This document shows positions 1-6,565 of a stretch of 6,565 bases of DNA, one piece after another. This stretch comes from Ignavibacteria bacterium UBA4661 (lineage in GTDB: Bacteria > Bacteroidota > Ignavibacteria > Kapaibacteriales > UBA4661). The stretch is taken from positions 1 through 6,565 of the forward strand of contig DHLT01000194.1 in assembly GCA_002405405.1 (NCBI GenBank). The letters are read 5' to 3'. The notes below the pieces were generated by a model that worked only from the letters and a program-made list of their open reading frames with translations, searched no databases and was not told the DNA's origin. Made by a program: the position numbers and the translations under genes. The number at the start of each line of letters is the position of its first letter. The stretch's first letter is position 1.

Positions 1-581
1 AGTATAGGTAAAATGTGTGCTCTTTGGATCAAAGACAAAAAAAGAATCTCTTGCAGTGTTGGTGCGGATGTATCGGTGCGATTCAGCAACGCTTCAACTT
101 TTTTTCGGAGCGTTGTATGCAAGGCAATGTTCTGAACGGGAATAGATGTTGTTGTTATTAATCCCCATAGACGCTTCGTTACGACAGTCGAGAGAATGCC
201 TTTTTGTACAAGGTGCCTTTGAATTTTTTTTGCGGGATGTAGTATGTCCCAGCATCCTATTGTGATAAATGAACTCATTGCATAAGGCATCTTTTGTTTA
301 CGTATGAACCAGAGCATACGTTCTATCAACGCTTCCTCAGTGAATGTTGTATCGCCTGACAGTATTCGTTTGCGATTGTTTGCAAGGCGAATGTAGAACT
401 GCTCTTCTTGTTTGTAGACTTCAACGACCCCACGTATAATGCCTTCAAAGAGCAGTGACACGGCTAATGTGTACCATTGGCGGGCTCCGCTTGTCAAATG
501 CTTAATGGCTGTTTTACCGTCAAGCTGTATGCAAAAAAGAAAATAAAGGTCGGTAAGTGTATAGCGTGGATCAGCAATCAT
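1..581 (-). CDS. GPP34 (GOLPH3/VPS74)-family-like protein, 3' end cut by the window edge
   Basis: An uninterrupted minus-strand frame of 193 codons runs from ATG at 581 off the left edge. A TAG lies in frame two codons before the ATG, and a GGAA sits about 8-11 bases upstream, so the start is reasonably fixed. By eye the protein follows the GPP34 family pattern: LTDLYFLF near residues 9-16, then LDG at 20-22; an aliphatic helix ending in EGII at 46-49; TEEALIERMLWFI at 81-93, matching the family's 'LDE.L..i...W' stretch; IQRHLVQKGIL at 120-130, matching '..erLv.KGvL'; and a C-terminal helix rich in Leu (EILFLSLI, 178-185). Eukaryotic members bind phosphatidylinositol-4-phosphate at the Golgi. 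Bacterial members are known as a domain family but their role is unclear. No signal peptide or membrane segment is evident, so it is probably cytoplasmic or peripheral to the membrane. It diverges from the acetyltransferase gene. The family call rests on remembered sequence patterns, not a search. Confidence 0.66.
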   Translation of the reverse strand, partial: MIADPRYTLTDLYFLFCIQLDGKTAIKHLTSGARQWYTLAVSLLFEGIIRGVVEVYKQEEQFYIRLANNRKRILSGDTTFTEEALIERMLWFIRKQKMPYAMSSFITIGCWDILHPAKKIQRHLVQKGILSTVVTKRLWGLITTTSIPVQNIALHTTLRKKVEALLNRTDTSAPTLQEILFLSLIQRAHILPI

Positions 582-693
582 ACGCTAGTTCCGTAAAAAG
601 TGGACTGAGAAATTTTTCTGCATTATACAATGCTTTTAGCGAAATTGTTGCAGGGCATGGTAGTGTCTTCGTATTAATTTTTCTTTAAAATGT
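582..693. promoter_or_regulatory. Divergent intergenic region with a candidate minus-strand promoter
   Basis: These 112 bases separate two divergent start codons and should hold promoters for both genes. On the minus strand a perfect TATAAT lies at 627-622, with a weak GCAACA at 651-646 as a -35 element (18-base spacer). A start site near 615 would give a leader of roughly 35 bases for the GPP34-like gene. On the plus strand the best candidate is weak: TTGCAG at 648-653 and TATTAA at 672-677, followed by an ATG at 694 with no Shine-Dalgarno sequence. If the host uses the Bacteroidota-type -33/-7 signals instead, these sigma-70-style matches would carry less weight. Confidence 0.35.
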
Positions 694-1182
694 ATGCTTG
701 TTATTCGTGCTGCCACATTTGTGGACATTCCACAAATACATGTTTTAGCTCATACTATTTGGCAACCTACTTTTCGGGAGATTTTATCCCAAGAACAGAT
801 AGCGTATATGCTGGAAGCTATGTATTCACCTGAGTCACTGACCCAACAAATGACATCAGGGCAGCATTTTGTTATGGCAGAATGGTCGGGTGAACCTGTA
901 GGGTATGCATCGTATTCGCACAAATCTGCTGATACAACACATTTGCATAAAATTTATCTTCTGCCTGCGATGCAGGGCAAGGGCATTGGCAAAGAATTGA
1001 TTGCCACTATCGAAGCTCGCGCAAAAGAAGCTGGGGCAACTGCGATAGAACTCTGTGTGAATCGCTATAACAACGCAAAAATCATGTATGAAAAAGTTGG
1101 TTTTGTTGTTCTGCGCGAAGAAGATTTTCCTATTGGTCCATATTGGATGATTGATTATGTCTTGCGAAAAGAATTGACCTAA
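694..1182 (+). CDS. GNAT-family N-acetyltransferase
   Basis: This 162-residue protein has the size and layout of a single-domain GNAT enzyme, which transfers an acetyl group from acetyl-CoA to an amine. The N-terminal strand IRAATFVDIPQI (4-15) begins the fold. Motif A is HKIYLLPAMQGKGIGKEL (85-102), whose QGKGIG loop (94-99) fits the Q/R-x-x-G-x-G/A pyrophosphate-binding consensus. Motif B appears as NRYNNAKIMYEKVGF (123-137), with the usual Asn and Tyr followed by a GF strand. The substrate cannot be told from sequence: it could be a small molecule, a peptide N-terminus or a ribosomal protein. The ATG at 694 gives the full fold. There is no Shine-Dalgarno sequence in the T/A-rich stretch before it, unlike the sdh genes. 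It lies 127 bases before sdhC on the same strand with no terminator between them, so read-through into sdh is possible but unproven. Confidence 0.9.
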   Translation: MLVIRAATFVDIPQIHVLAHTIWQPTFREILSQEQIAYMLEAMYSPESLTQQMTSGQHFVMAEWSGEPVGYASYSHKSADTTHLHKIYLLPAMQGKGIGKELIATIEARAKEAGATAIELCVNRYNNAKIMYEKVGFVVLREEDFPIGPYWMIDYVLRKELT

Positions 1183-1309
1183 AGGATTCAATTACACTCA
1201 AAAATACCCGACTGTCCGCAAGGAAATTTTCTTAGTTTGAAGTCTATTTTGGAACAAAGAGCAGTGTATTCGTGTTTTCATCTTTACTATCTCATTGTTG
1301 GAGGATTCT
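1183..1309 (+). promoter_or_regulatory. Upstream region of the sdhCAB operon (no clear promoter recognised)
   Basis: The 127 bases between the acetyltransferase stop codon and the sdhC start contain no hairpin terminator that I can see and no good -35/-10 pair. TTGACC at 1174-1179 overlaps the end of the acetyltransferase gene and lacks a -10 at proper distance: the nearest, TACACT at 1193-1198, leaves only 13 bases. TATTTTGG at 1245-1252 matches the Bacteroidota -7 consensus TAnnTTTG at five of six fixed positions, but no TTTG sits at the expected -33 distance. The operon promoter is probably here by position only. Confidence 0.25.
1300..1304 (+). promoter_or_regulatory. Shine-Dalgarno sequence that fixes the sdhC start
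   Basis: GGAGG lies five bases before the ATG at 1310. It falls inside the extra codons that would be added if translation began at the in-frame TTG at 1295, so it argues for the ATG at 1310. Comparable sites precede sdhA (GGAGG at 1993-1997) and sdhB (GGAG at 3944-3947). Confidence 0.85.
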
Positions 1310-1969
1310 ATGGCGTACATAAGCCGTTTTACAAAGTATTCCATCGGAAAAAAAATCATTATGGGGATTTCCGGGTTGGGATTATGCGTGTTTGCGTTGG
1401 TACATCTGAGCGGTAATTTCCTTTTGCTCAAAGGACAGGCAGAATTTAATGCCTATGCGGACATTTTGCATAACAAGATACCGGGCTTTGTCGCGGTAGA
1501 GCTTGGTTTGGCGGCGTGCTTCATTGTGCATATGTGGATGGGTATATCATTGGCAATTCAGAATCGCAATGCACGACCTCAACAGTATGCGGTTAAAAAA
1601 TCAAATACTACTTCGTTGGGTTCTTCGACAATGGCATATACGGGTACATACTTTATTCTTTTTCTGATTATTCATCTGATGAATATCAAATTCGCTTTCT
1701 TGCCAAAGCCGATTGTTGATCCCAGTATTGATAAATATACAGTTACTGCAATGGTGCTTGCCCAGCCGGCATGGTCATTTTTTTATATCATTTCATCGAT
1801 TATTTTGGGTATTCATTTGAGCCACGGATTTTATAGTGCGTTTCAATCGCTTGGTATTGCCGGTGAAAAGACTACACCAAAATTGTTGATTGCCGCGCGT
1901 ATTTATGGTCTTGTCATTGCCGTTGGGTATTCGTACATCGCGGTTTCCATGCTCATGCTTCATCGATAA
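1310..1969 (+). CDS. sdhC: Succinate dehydrogenase/fumarate reductase cytochrome b subunit (type B, five-helix)
   Basis: This 219-residue membrane protein anchors the SdhAB dimer and passes electrons to or from quinone. Five hydrophobic segments are visible near residues 16-40, 58-84, 108-130, 147-172 and 192-216, as in the single-anchor type B enzymes of Bacillus and Wolinella. Candidate axial ligands for two hemes b are H32, H74, H122 and either H169 or H172. The 42-residue gap between H32 and H74 equals that in the Bacillus subtilis subunit as I recall it. The N-terminus ([18 protein letters not shown]) and the GNFLLLKG motif after H32 are typical of the Bacteroidota/Chlorobiota version. 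Type B enzymes usually work with menaquinone, an inference here. I chose the ATG at 1310 over the in-frame TTG at 1295 because of the GGAGG at 1300-1304. It is the first gene of the operon, 35 bases before sdhA. Confidence 0.95.
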   Translation: MAYISRFTKYSIGKKIIMGISGLGLCVFALVHLSGNFLLLKGQAEFNAYADILHNKIPGFVAVELGLAACFIVHMWMGISLAIQNRNARPQQYAVKKSNTTSLGSSTMAYTGTYFILFLIIHLMNIKFAFLPKPIVDPSIDKYTVTAMVLAQPAWSFFYIISSIILGIHLSHGFYSAFQSLGIAGEKTTPKLLIAARIYGLVIAVGYSYIAVSMLMLHR

Positions 1970-2004
1970 TTATATCTCATCTCTTCTCACTTGGAGGTTC
2001 TTTT

Positions 2005-3924
2005 ATGGGTATTACACTGGATGCAAAAATCCCCTCTGGAAATATCGCCGATAAATGGGACAAGCATAAGTTTGAATCTAAACTTGTGAATCCCGCAAAT
2101 CGTAGAAAGTTTACAGTGCTTGTTGTAGGAACAGGCTTAGCAGGTGCTTCAGCCGCGGCAACACTTGCCGAGCAAGGATATAAAGTAAAAACATTTTGCT
2201 TTCAAGATTCTCCGCGTCGTGCACACAGTATTGCGGCTCAAGGCGGTATCAATGCCGCGAAAAACTATCGTAATGATGGCGACAGTGTTTATCGCTTGTT
2301 CTATGATACAATCAAGGGGGGCGACTATCGTGCCCGCGAAGCGAATGTGCATCGCCTTGCGCAGGTGAGTGTTAATATCATTGACCAATGTGTTGCTCAA
2401 GGTGTTCCTTTTGCTCGTGAGTATGGCGGATACTTAGATAACCGTTCATTCGGTGGTACGCAAGTAGCACGAACATTCTATGCCGCTGGGCAAACGGGGC
2501 AGCAACTCCTACTTGGTGCATACAGCGCATTGTCGCGTCAGATTGAGCAAGGCGCAATTGAAAGTCATACACGTACTGAAGTGCTGGACATCGTTGTCGT
2601 CAATGGTCGTGCACGTGGCATTATTACTCGTCATTTGATTACCGGCGAAGTCAAACGCCACATGGGTGATGCCGTATTGCTGTGTACCGGTGGATATTCA
2701 ACCGTATTTTTCCTCTCAACCAATGCGATGGGTTGTAATGTGACGGCAACATGGCGTGCCCACAAAAAAGGTGCAGTGTTTGCGAATCCATGCTTTACAC
2801 AAATTCATCCAACATCGATTCCCGTGCATGGCGAAAATCAATCCAAGCTGACGCTCATGAGCGAAGGTCTACGGAATGATGGACGTGTATGGGTGCCAAA
2901 AGCCAAGAATGATAAACGTCGTGCAGAAGATATTCCTGAAGCAGAGCGTGACTACTATCTTGAGGAGCGGTATCCGTCTTTCGGTAATCTTGTTCCGCGT
3001 GATGTAGCTTCACGTGCTGCAAAAAAGGTATGCGACGAAGGTCGTGGAGTGGGTTCGAGCGGACAATCGGTGTATATGGATTTCCGTGACTCGATCAAAC
3101 GACTTGGCAAACAAGTGATTACTGAAAAGTATGGTAATCTCTTTGATATGTATCATAAAATTACCGGCGAAAATCCAATGGAACAGCCGATGCGAATTTA
3201 TCCGGCGCCCCACTATACTATGGGTGGCTTGTGGGTAGATTACAATCTTATGAGTACGATTCCCGGTCTGTTTGTCCTTGGCGAAGCAAACTTCTCCGAC
3301 CATGGTGCAAATCGCTTGGGTGCAAGTGCCTTGATGCAAGGTTTAGCTGATGGTTACTTCGTTATACCATATACCTTGGCTAATTATTTTGGTGCAACAA
3401 CACTCGAAAAAGTTGATACACAAAATCCTGCTTTCGGAGATGCTGAAAATACTGTCAAAGAACGTTTGAATCGTATTCTTTCCGTCAAAGGAAATCGCAC
3501 GGTAGATTCTTTTCATAAAGAACTCGGTCGTGCTATGTGGGATAACTGCGGCATGTCGCGTAATGCTGAAGGATTAACCAAAACAATTGAGCACATTAGC
3601 AAACTGCGCGATGAATTTTGGAATACCGTTCGCGTTCCGGGCGATGCTAACTATGTTAATCCTGAATTGGAGAAAGCAGGTCGTGTTGCAGACTTTTTGG
3701 AATTCTCTGAGTTGATGTGCCGCGATGCTCTGAGTCGCAATGAGTCCTGCGGTGGTCACTTCCGTGAGGAATACCAAACCGAAGATAATGAGGCACGTCG
3801 TGATGATGAGAATTACTGCTATGTAGCAGGATGGGAGTTTAATGGCGTTGGAAAAGAACCAACTCTACACAAAGAGCAATTGGTGTTTGACAATGTGAAG
3901 CTTACCCAACGTTCGTACAAATAA
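2005..3924 (+). CDS. sdhA: Succinate dehydrogenase/fumarate reductase flavoprotein subunit
   Basis: This 639-residue catalytic subunit interconverts succinate and fumarate. The FAD-binding Rossmann strand reads [14 protein letters not shown] (38-51). H74, in [11 protein letters not shown], is the expected site of covalent FAD attachment. Active-site residues seen by family comparison are H268 (HPTSIP), R332 (PRDVASRA, the probable proton-transfer Arg), H403 (PAPHYTMGG) and R437 ([10 protein letters not shown]); E427 lies in the FAD-contacting LGEANF segment. The C-terminal domain carries [10 protein letters not shown] (580-589). The length of about 640 and the N-terminal extension before the FAD motif fit the type B enzymes of Bacteroidota and Chlorobiota. 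Sequence alone does not show whether the complex runs mainly as succinate dehydrogenase or fumarate reductase. GGAGG lies seven bases before the ATG. No frameshift or missing key residue was found. Confidence 0.97.
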   Translation: MGITLDAKIPSGNIADKWDKHKFESKLVNPANRRKFTVLVVGTGLAGASAAATLAEQGYKVKTFCFQDSPRRAHSIAAQGGINAAKNYRNDGDSVYRLFYDTIKGGDYRAREANVHRLAQVSVNIIDQCVAQGVPFAREYGGYLDNRSFGGTQVARTFYAAGQTGQQLLLGAYSALSRQIEQGAIESHTRTEVLDIVVVNGRARGIITRHLITGEVKRHMGDAVLLCTGGYSTVFFLSTNAMGCNVTATWRAHKKGAVFANPCFTQIHPTSIPVHGENQSKLTLMSEGLRNDGRVWVPKAKNDKRRAEDIPEAERDYYLEERYPSFGNLVPRDVASRAAKKVCDEGRGVGSSGQSVYMDFRDSIKRLGKQVITEKYGNLFDMYHKITGENPMEQPMRIYPAPHYTMGGLWVDYNLMSTIPGLFVLGEANFSDHGANRLGASALMQGLADGYFVIPYTLANYFGATTLEKVDTQNPAFGDAENTVKERLNRILSVKGNRTVDSFHKELGRAMWDNCGMSRNAEGLTKTIEHISKLRDEFWNTVRVPGDANYVNPELEKAGRVADFLEFSELMCRDALSRNESCGGHFREEYQTEDNEARRDDENYCYVAGWEFNGVGKEPTLHKEQLVFDNVKLTQRSYK

Positions 3925-3956
3925 GTGTTTATCTTGAATTAACGGAGATTATACTC

Positions 3957-4709
3957 ATGTCAGCATCAACAATTAGTGTTACGCTCAAAATTTGGCGGCA
4001 AAAAAATCCGCAAGATAAAGGGCATTTTGAAACTTATCCGATTACGGTTTCGACTGATGCATCATTCTTGGAAATGATTGACCAGCTTAATGGTGATTTG
4101 ATTGTACAAGGTAAAGATCCGGTCGCTTTTGACCATGATTGTCGTGAGGGTATTTGTGGTATGTGTGGTGCCATGGTGAATGGCTATGCACATGCACATG
4201 AGAAAGCAACAACACTTTGCCAAACACACATGCGTTCTTTCAAAAATGGTGAAGAAATTGTTATTGAGCCATGGCGAGCATCAGCATTTCCGATTATTAA
4301 AGATTTGATGGTCGATCGCTCATCTTTTGACAAGATTATACAGTCCGGTGGATACATTTCTGTGTCTACAGGAAGTGCACCGGATGCAAATGCAACACCA
4401 ATCTCAAAAATAGCAGCTGATCACGCTTTTGCATCTGCGGCTTGTATCGGTTGCGGTGCTTGTGTGGCGGCATGTCCGAATGCTTCTGCGATGCTTTTTG
4501 TTTCGGCAAAAATTTCACATTTGGCACATTTGCCGCAAGGTCGTGTGGAAGGTAAAAAACGTGCGGCGGCAATGATTGACCGTATGGATGAGCTTGGATT
4601 TGGAAATTGCACAAATCACCGCGAATGCGAAGCAGCTTGCCCGAAAGAAATCAAACTAGAGAACATTGCATTGATGAATCGTGAGTTCTTAACTGCAGAG
4701 TTTGCATAA
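3957..4709 (+). CDS. sdhB: Succinate dehydrogenase/fumarate reductase iron-sulfur subunit
   Basis: This 250-residue subunit carries electrons between the flavin in SdhA and the hemes and quinone in SdhC. The N-terminal ferredoxin domain holds the [2Fe-2S] ligands C62, C67 and C70 (CREGICGMC) and C88. The C-terminal domain has [12 protein letters not shown] (163-174) and [12 protein letters not shown] (218-229). By family comparison C163, C166, C169 and C228 bind the [4Fe-4S] cluster, and C173, C218 and C224 bind the [3Fe-4S] cluster. All eleven ligands are present. The spacer CTNHREC and the tail [15 protein letters not shown] are typical of the Bacteroidota/Chlorobiota group. GGAG at 3944-3947 precedes the ATG by nine bases, and the gene follows sdhA by 32 bases. 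It is the last gene of the operon, with a terminator beginning 47 bases after its stop codon. Confidence 0.97.
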   Translation: MSASTISVTLKIWRQKNPQDKGHFETYPITVSTDASFLEMIDQLNGDLIVQGKDPVAFDHDCREGICGMCGAMVNGYAHAHEKATTLCQTHMRSFKNGEEIVIEPWRASAFPIIKDLMVDRSSFDKIIQSGGYISVSTGSAPDANATPISKIAADHAFASAACIGCGACVAACPNASAMLFVSAKISHLAHLPQGRVEGKKRAAAMIDRMDELGFGNCTNHRECEAACPKEIKLENIALMNREFLTAEFA

Positions 4710-4748
4710 GTGCAAAAAATGTAGATCTAAGTGCAAAGAATGTAGGTC
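4707..4748 (+). repeat. Tandem duplication of 21 bases starting on the sdhB stop codon
   Basis: Two abutting 21-base copies occupy 4707-4727 and 4728-4748. Both begin TAAGTGCAAA and continue with RAATGTAGRTC. They differ at two positions (A4717 versus G4738, A4725 versus G4746). The first three bases of copy one are the sdhB stop codon. Because the period is a multiple of three, copy two places a second TAA in the same frame. Confidence 0.85.
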
Positions 4749-4756
4749 GTTACATA

Positions 4757-4796
4757 AAAAAACCGCTTGAAAGATAATCTCCTCAAGCGGTTTTTT
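4757..4796. terminator. Rho-independent terminator after sdhB, possibly bidirectional
   Basis: A perfect 14-base-pair stem pairs 4757-4770 with 4783-4796 around a 12-base loop. Its core is CCGCTTGA paired with TCAAGCGG, flanked by an A-tract on the left and a six-T run on the right. The T run follows the hairpin for plus-strand sdh transcripts. The A-tract gives the matching U run for minus-strand transcripts arriving from the phosphorylase gene, so it may serve both convergent units. Confidence 0.92.
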
Positions 4797-5143
4797 ATTC
4801 TGTGGCTACTGGCTTTAAGAATGTGATGCTATGTCAATTAAGTGGCTCTTTCTATCAAGAGTCGCTCCTCAACTGGCAAATCCGCATGGTTCGGAAATGC
4901 TACCGTTATCAGGTGGTTGTTGAGTGGTCAAAGGCGAGTAGGGAAGTAGCACACCATTCAAGACATAGATGCTATTGTTTTGCAACGTGTAGTATCGTGT
5001 TGAATGATTCATGTGCAACTTCGTGTAAATGCCTCTTGAAAGCAAACCAAACAGTCTTATTCTTTTGTAAGTGTTTGTCTGATAAGAGGTGTGCTGCTTT
5101 TTTGCGATAAGAAAGAAATCTGCGTAGGTGCGAATGTGGAAAG
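4797..5143. other. Intergenic stretch with no confidently assigned gene
   Basis: About 350 bases lie between the terminator and the 3' end of the phosphorylase gene. On the plus strand a frame of 102 codons (4802-5110) has no recognisable protein features and is unlikely to be real. On the minus strand a frame of 95 codons runs from a GTG at 5156, overlapping the phosphorylase stop region by 13 bases, to a TGA at 4869. Its segment LQNNSIYVLNGVLLP faintly recalls the C-terminal box of fasciclin (FAS1) domains, but the rest does not fit that family. No RNA gene, extra hairpin or insertion-sequence end was seen. It may be decayed coding sequence or plain spacer. Confidence 0.5.
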
Positions 5144-6445
5144 CTATGATACCCACTCATCCAAGATAAGAGGTTTTGACTCAGTGTGCTCACCAATGGT
5201 AAATGCACGCAGGATGCGCTCACGCACACCGGTATCAAGTGTCGGCGACAGCGTGTGCACTTCGCAAAGTGGTTCGCCAAATTGTACTTCTGTACCAACT
5301 TTTTTATGAAGTATAATACCTGCACCATAATCCAGCGTATCGCTTGCTACGCGCCGTCCTGCGCGAATCTCAATACCCGCCAAGCCCAATTCACGAGCAT
5401 GAATATCGCTTACTACGCCATGCGTAGAAGCAGTAATGATATGTTTGGTATAGGACTGTTCTGCATACCAGGCTTTGCTTGCTTCGATATTGCCACCTTG
5501 CTTTTGAACAATATCATGAAAGACACGCAATGCTTTGCCTGACTCAATAACTTCGCGAACATGAGTTAATGCCTGCTCGGAGGTATGAGCAAGTTTTGTT
5601 GCAAGAAGCATCGAAACGGCGAGTTGCTCCGTGATAGCACGAGTATCGGCGGGACCATTCCCTTGTAAAACATCGAGCGATTCTTCAACTTCGAGCCAAT
5701 TGCCGATGGCTGTGCCGATGGGTTCATCCATTGCTGTAAAGACAATTCGCATCGATAAGCCAACTTCGCGCGCTACGCCGAGCATCATCTCTGCAAGTCC
5801 ACGTGCCGCATCAAAGGTTTCCATAAAGGCACCTTTGCCGACCTTGATATCCATGACCAATGCATCAAGTCCTTCGGATAATTTTTTGCTCAAGATCGAA
5901 GCGGTAATCAATCCAATCGATTCTACGGTGCCAGTAATGTCACGTGTGTGGTACAGTGTGCGATCAGCAGGAGCAATGGTATCGGTTTGCTTGGCGAAGA
6001 AGGCTCCATGTGTGCGAATCATTTCATTGCGTTGGTCATGAGTTAAATCCATGCTCAAGCCGCGAATTGATTCCATCTTATCGACCGTGCCGCCTGTATG
6101 ACCAAGACCACGCCCTGAAATCATCGGTACAGCCGCGCCACATGCCGTAACAATCGGCAAGAGCGGCAGTGAAATTTTATCGCCGACACCACCGGTGGAA
6201 TGTTTATCCACAACGGGTTTCGATTGAAAAGAAAAATCCATACGTTCGCCCGAATCGCGCATGGCAAAAGTGAGCGCGGCAGTTTCGCGAGGCGTAAGAC
6301 CGCGAATACAGGATGCCATCAGAAATGCTGCGGCTTGGGCTTCGCTCACTGTCTTGGTGGTAATGCCTTCGATAAGATGAAGAATTTCTGTGCGGGAAAG
6401 TTCGTGTCCATCGCGTTTTTTACGGAGAATTTCAGAGGTCAGCAT
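5144..6445 (-). CDS. deoA: Pyrimidine-nucleoside (thymidine) phosphorylase
   Basis: This 433-residue enzyme splits thymidine, and possibly uridine and deoxyuridine, with phosphate into a base and (deoxy)ribose-1-phosphate in nucleoside salvage. An N-terminal helical domain (about 1-65) contains RDGHELSRTEI. The central alpha/beta domain has KHSTGGVGDK (81-90), which binds phosphate and substrate, and the family signature ISGRGLGHTGGTVDKME (109-125). R168, S183 and K187 match in spacing the base-binding R171, S186 and K190 of E. coli thymidine phosphorylase, and H82 matches H85. A C-terminal PYNP_C-type domain spans about 345-420. I chose the ATG at 6445 because MLTSEILRKKRDG is the usual family N-terminus and 433 residues is the usual length. 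Upstream in-frame TTG at 6508 would add an unrelated 21-residue tail. No Shine-Dalgarno sequence precedes the ATG. Sequence alone does not separate thymidine-specific (deoA) from broader (pdp) enzymes. Confidence 0.94.
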   Translation of the reverse strand: MLTSEILRKKRDGHELSRTEILHLIEGITTKTVSEAQAAAFLMASCIRGLTPRETAALTFAMRDSGERMDFSFQSKPVVDKHSTGGVGDKISLPLLPIVTACGAAVPMISGRGLGHTGGTVDKMESIRGLSMDLTHDQRNEMIRTHGAFFAKQTDTIAPADRTLYHTRDITGTVESIGLITASILSKKLSEGLDALVMDIKVGKGAFMETFDAARGLAEMMLGVAREVGLSMRIVFTAMDEPIGTAIGNWLEVEESLDVLQGNGPADTRAITEQLAVSMLLATKLAHTSEQALTHVREVIESGKALRVFHDIVQKQGGNIEASKAWYAEQSYTKHIITASTHGVVSDIHARELGLAGIEIRAGRRVASDTLDYGAGIILHKKVGTEVQFGEPLCEVHTLSPTLDTGVRERILRAFTIGEHTESKPLILDEWVS

Positions 6446-6565
6446 AGTGTGAAGAAAATAAAATGAAAGAGTCTTGGTTACACTTGTAAGGTAGCAAAGC
6501 TTTGACAATACTGTATGGCTTTTTTATGCGATAATGAACGGTGTATATTGTCTGCATCGCGGATG

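Noticed and set aside
1295..1309. Five-codon N-terminal extension of SdhC from an in-frame TTG
   Set aside because: The GGAGG at 1300-1304 lies within it and positions the ribosome for the ATG at 1310, where the family N-terminus begins.
2149..3777. Minus-strand frames of 64-109 codons opposite sdhA
   Set aside because: They lie fully within sdhA, whose motifs are continuous; no independent support.
4802..5110. Plus-strand frame of 102 codons after the terminator
   Set aside because: It is rich in Cys and basic residues with no domain pattern, lies just past a strong terminator and has no ribosome-binding site or promoter.
5631..6466. Several plus-strand frames of 68-136 codons opposite the phosphorylase gene
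   Set aside because: They are antisense shadows of a well-supported coding sequence and show no protein-family features.
6495..6504. Palindrome CAAAGCTTTG upstream of the phosphorylase
   Set aside because: Ten bases is short enough to arise by chance and it is not repeated elsewhere in the window, so no operator is claimed.
6446..6508. N-terminal extension of the phosphorylase from an in-frame TTG at 6508
   Set aside because: It adds 21 residues not seen in the family; the ATG at 6445 gives the usual start and length.

Overview
The window looks like an ordinary chromosomal segment of a bacterium from the FCB group (Bacteroidota, Chlorobiota, Ignavibacteriota or a relative). This is inferred from the protein types: a type B succinate:quinone oxidoreductase with a single five-helix cytochrome b subunit, a flavoprotein of about 640 residues and an iron-sulfur subunit of 250 residues, in the order sdhC-sdhA-sdhB. 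Base composition is moderate to slightly AT-rich. No tRNA, rRNA, CRISPR array, insertion sequence or phage gene was seen.

Layout from left to right: (1) positions 1-581, minus strand, hold the first 193 codons of a gene that runs off the left edge. It resembles the GPP34 (GOLPH3/VPS74) family. (2) Positions 582-693 are a divergent intergenic region. (3) Positions 694-1182, plus strand, encode a GNAT-family N-acetyltransferase. (4) Positions 1310-4709, plus strand, are the sdhCAB operon, with gaps of 35 and 32 bases and a Shine-Dalgarno-like sequence before each gene. (5) A 21-base tandem duplication begins on the sdhB stop codon. It is followed by a strong rho-independent hairpin whose A-tract/T-tract symmetry could stop transcripts from both directions. 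(6) Positions 4797-5143 hold no gene I can support, only a weak minus-strand reading frame. (7) Positions 5144-6445, minus strand, encode a pyrimidine-nucleoside (thymidine) phosphorylase. (8) The last 120 bases are its upstream region and possibly a divergent promoter.

The three sdh products form one membrane complex: SdhA oxidises succinate (or reduces fumarate) at a covalently bound FAD, SdhB passes electrons through three iron-sulfur clusters, and SdhC exchanges them with a quinone, probably menaquinone, through two hemes b. The phosphorylase belongs to nucleoside salvage and has no visible functional link to sdh. The GNAT and GPP34-like genes have no assigned substrate. I found no convincing new multi-gene system. 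The items most worth a second look are the GPP34-like gene, the duplication at the sdhB stop codon and the unexplained stretch downstream of the phosphorylase gene.
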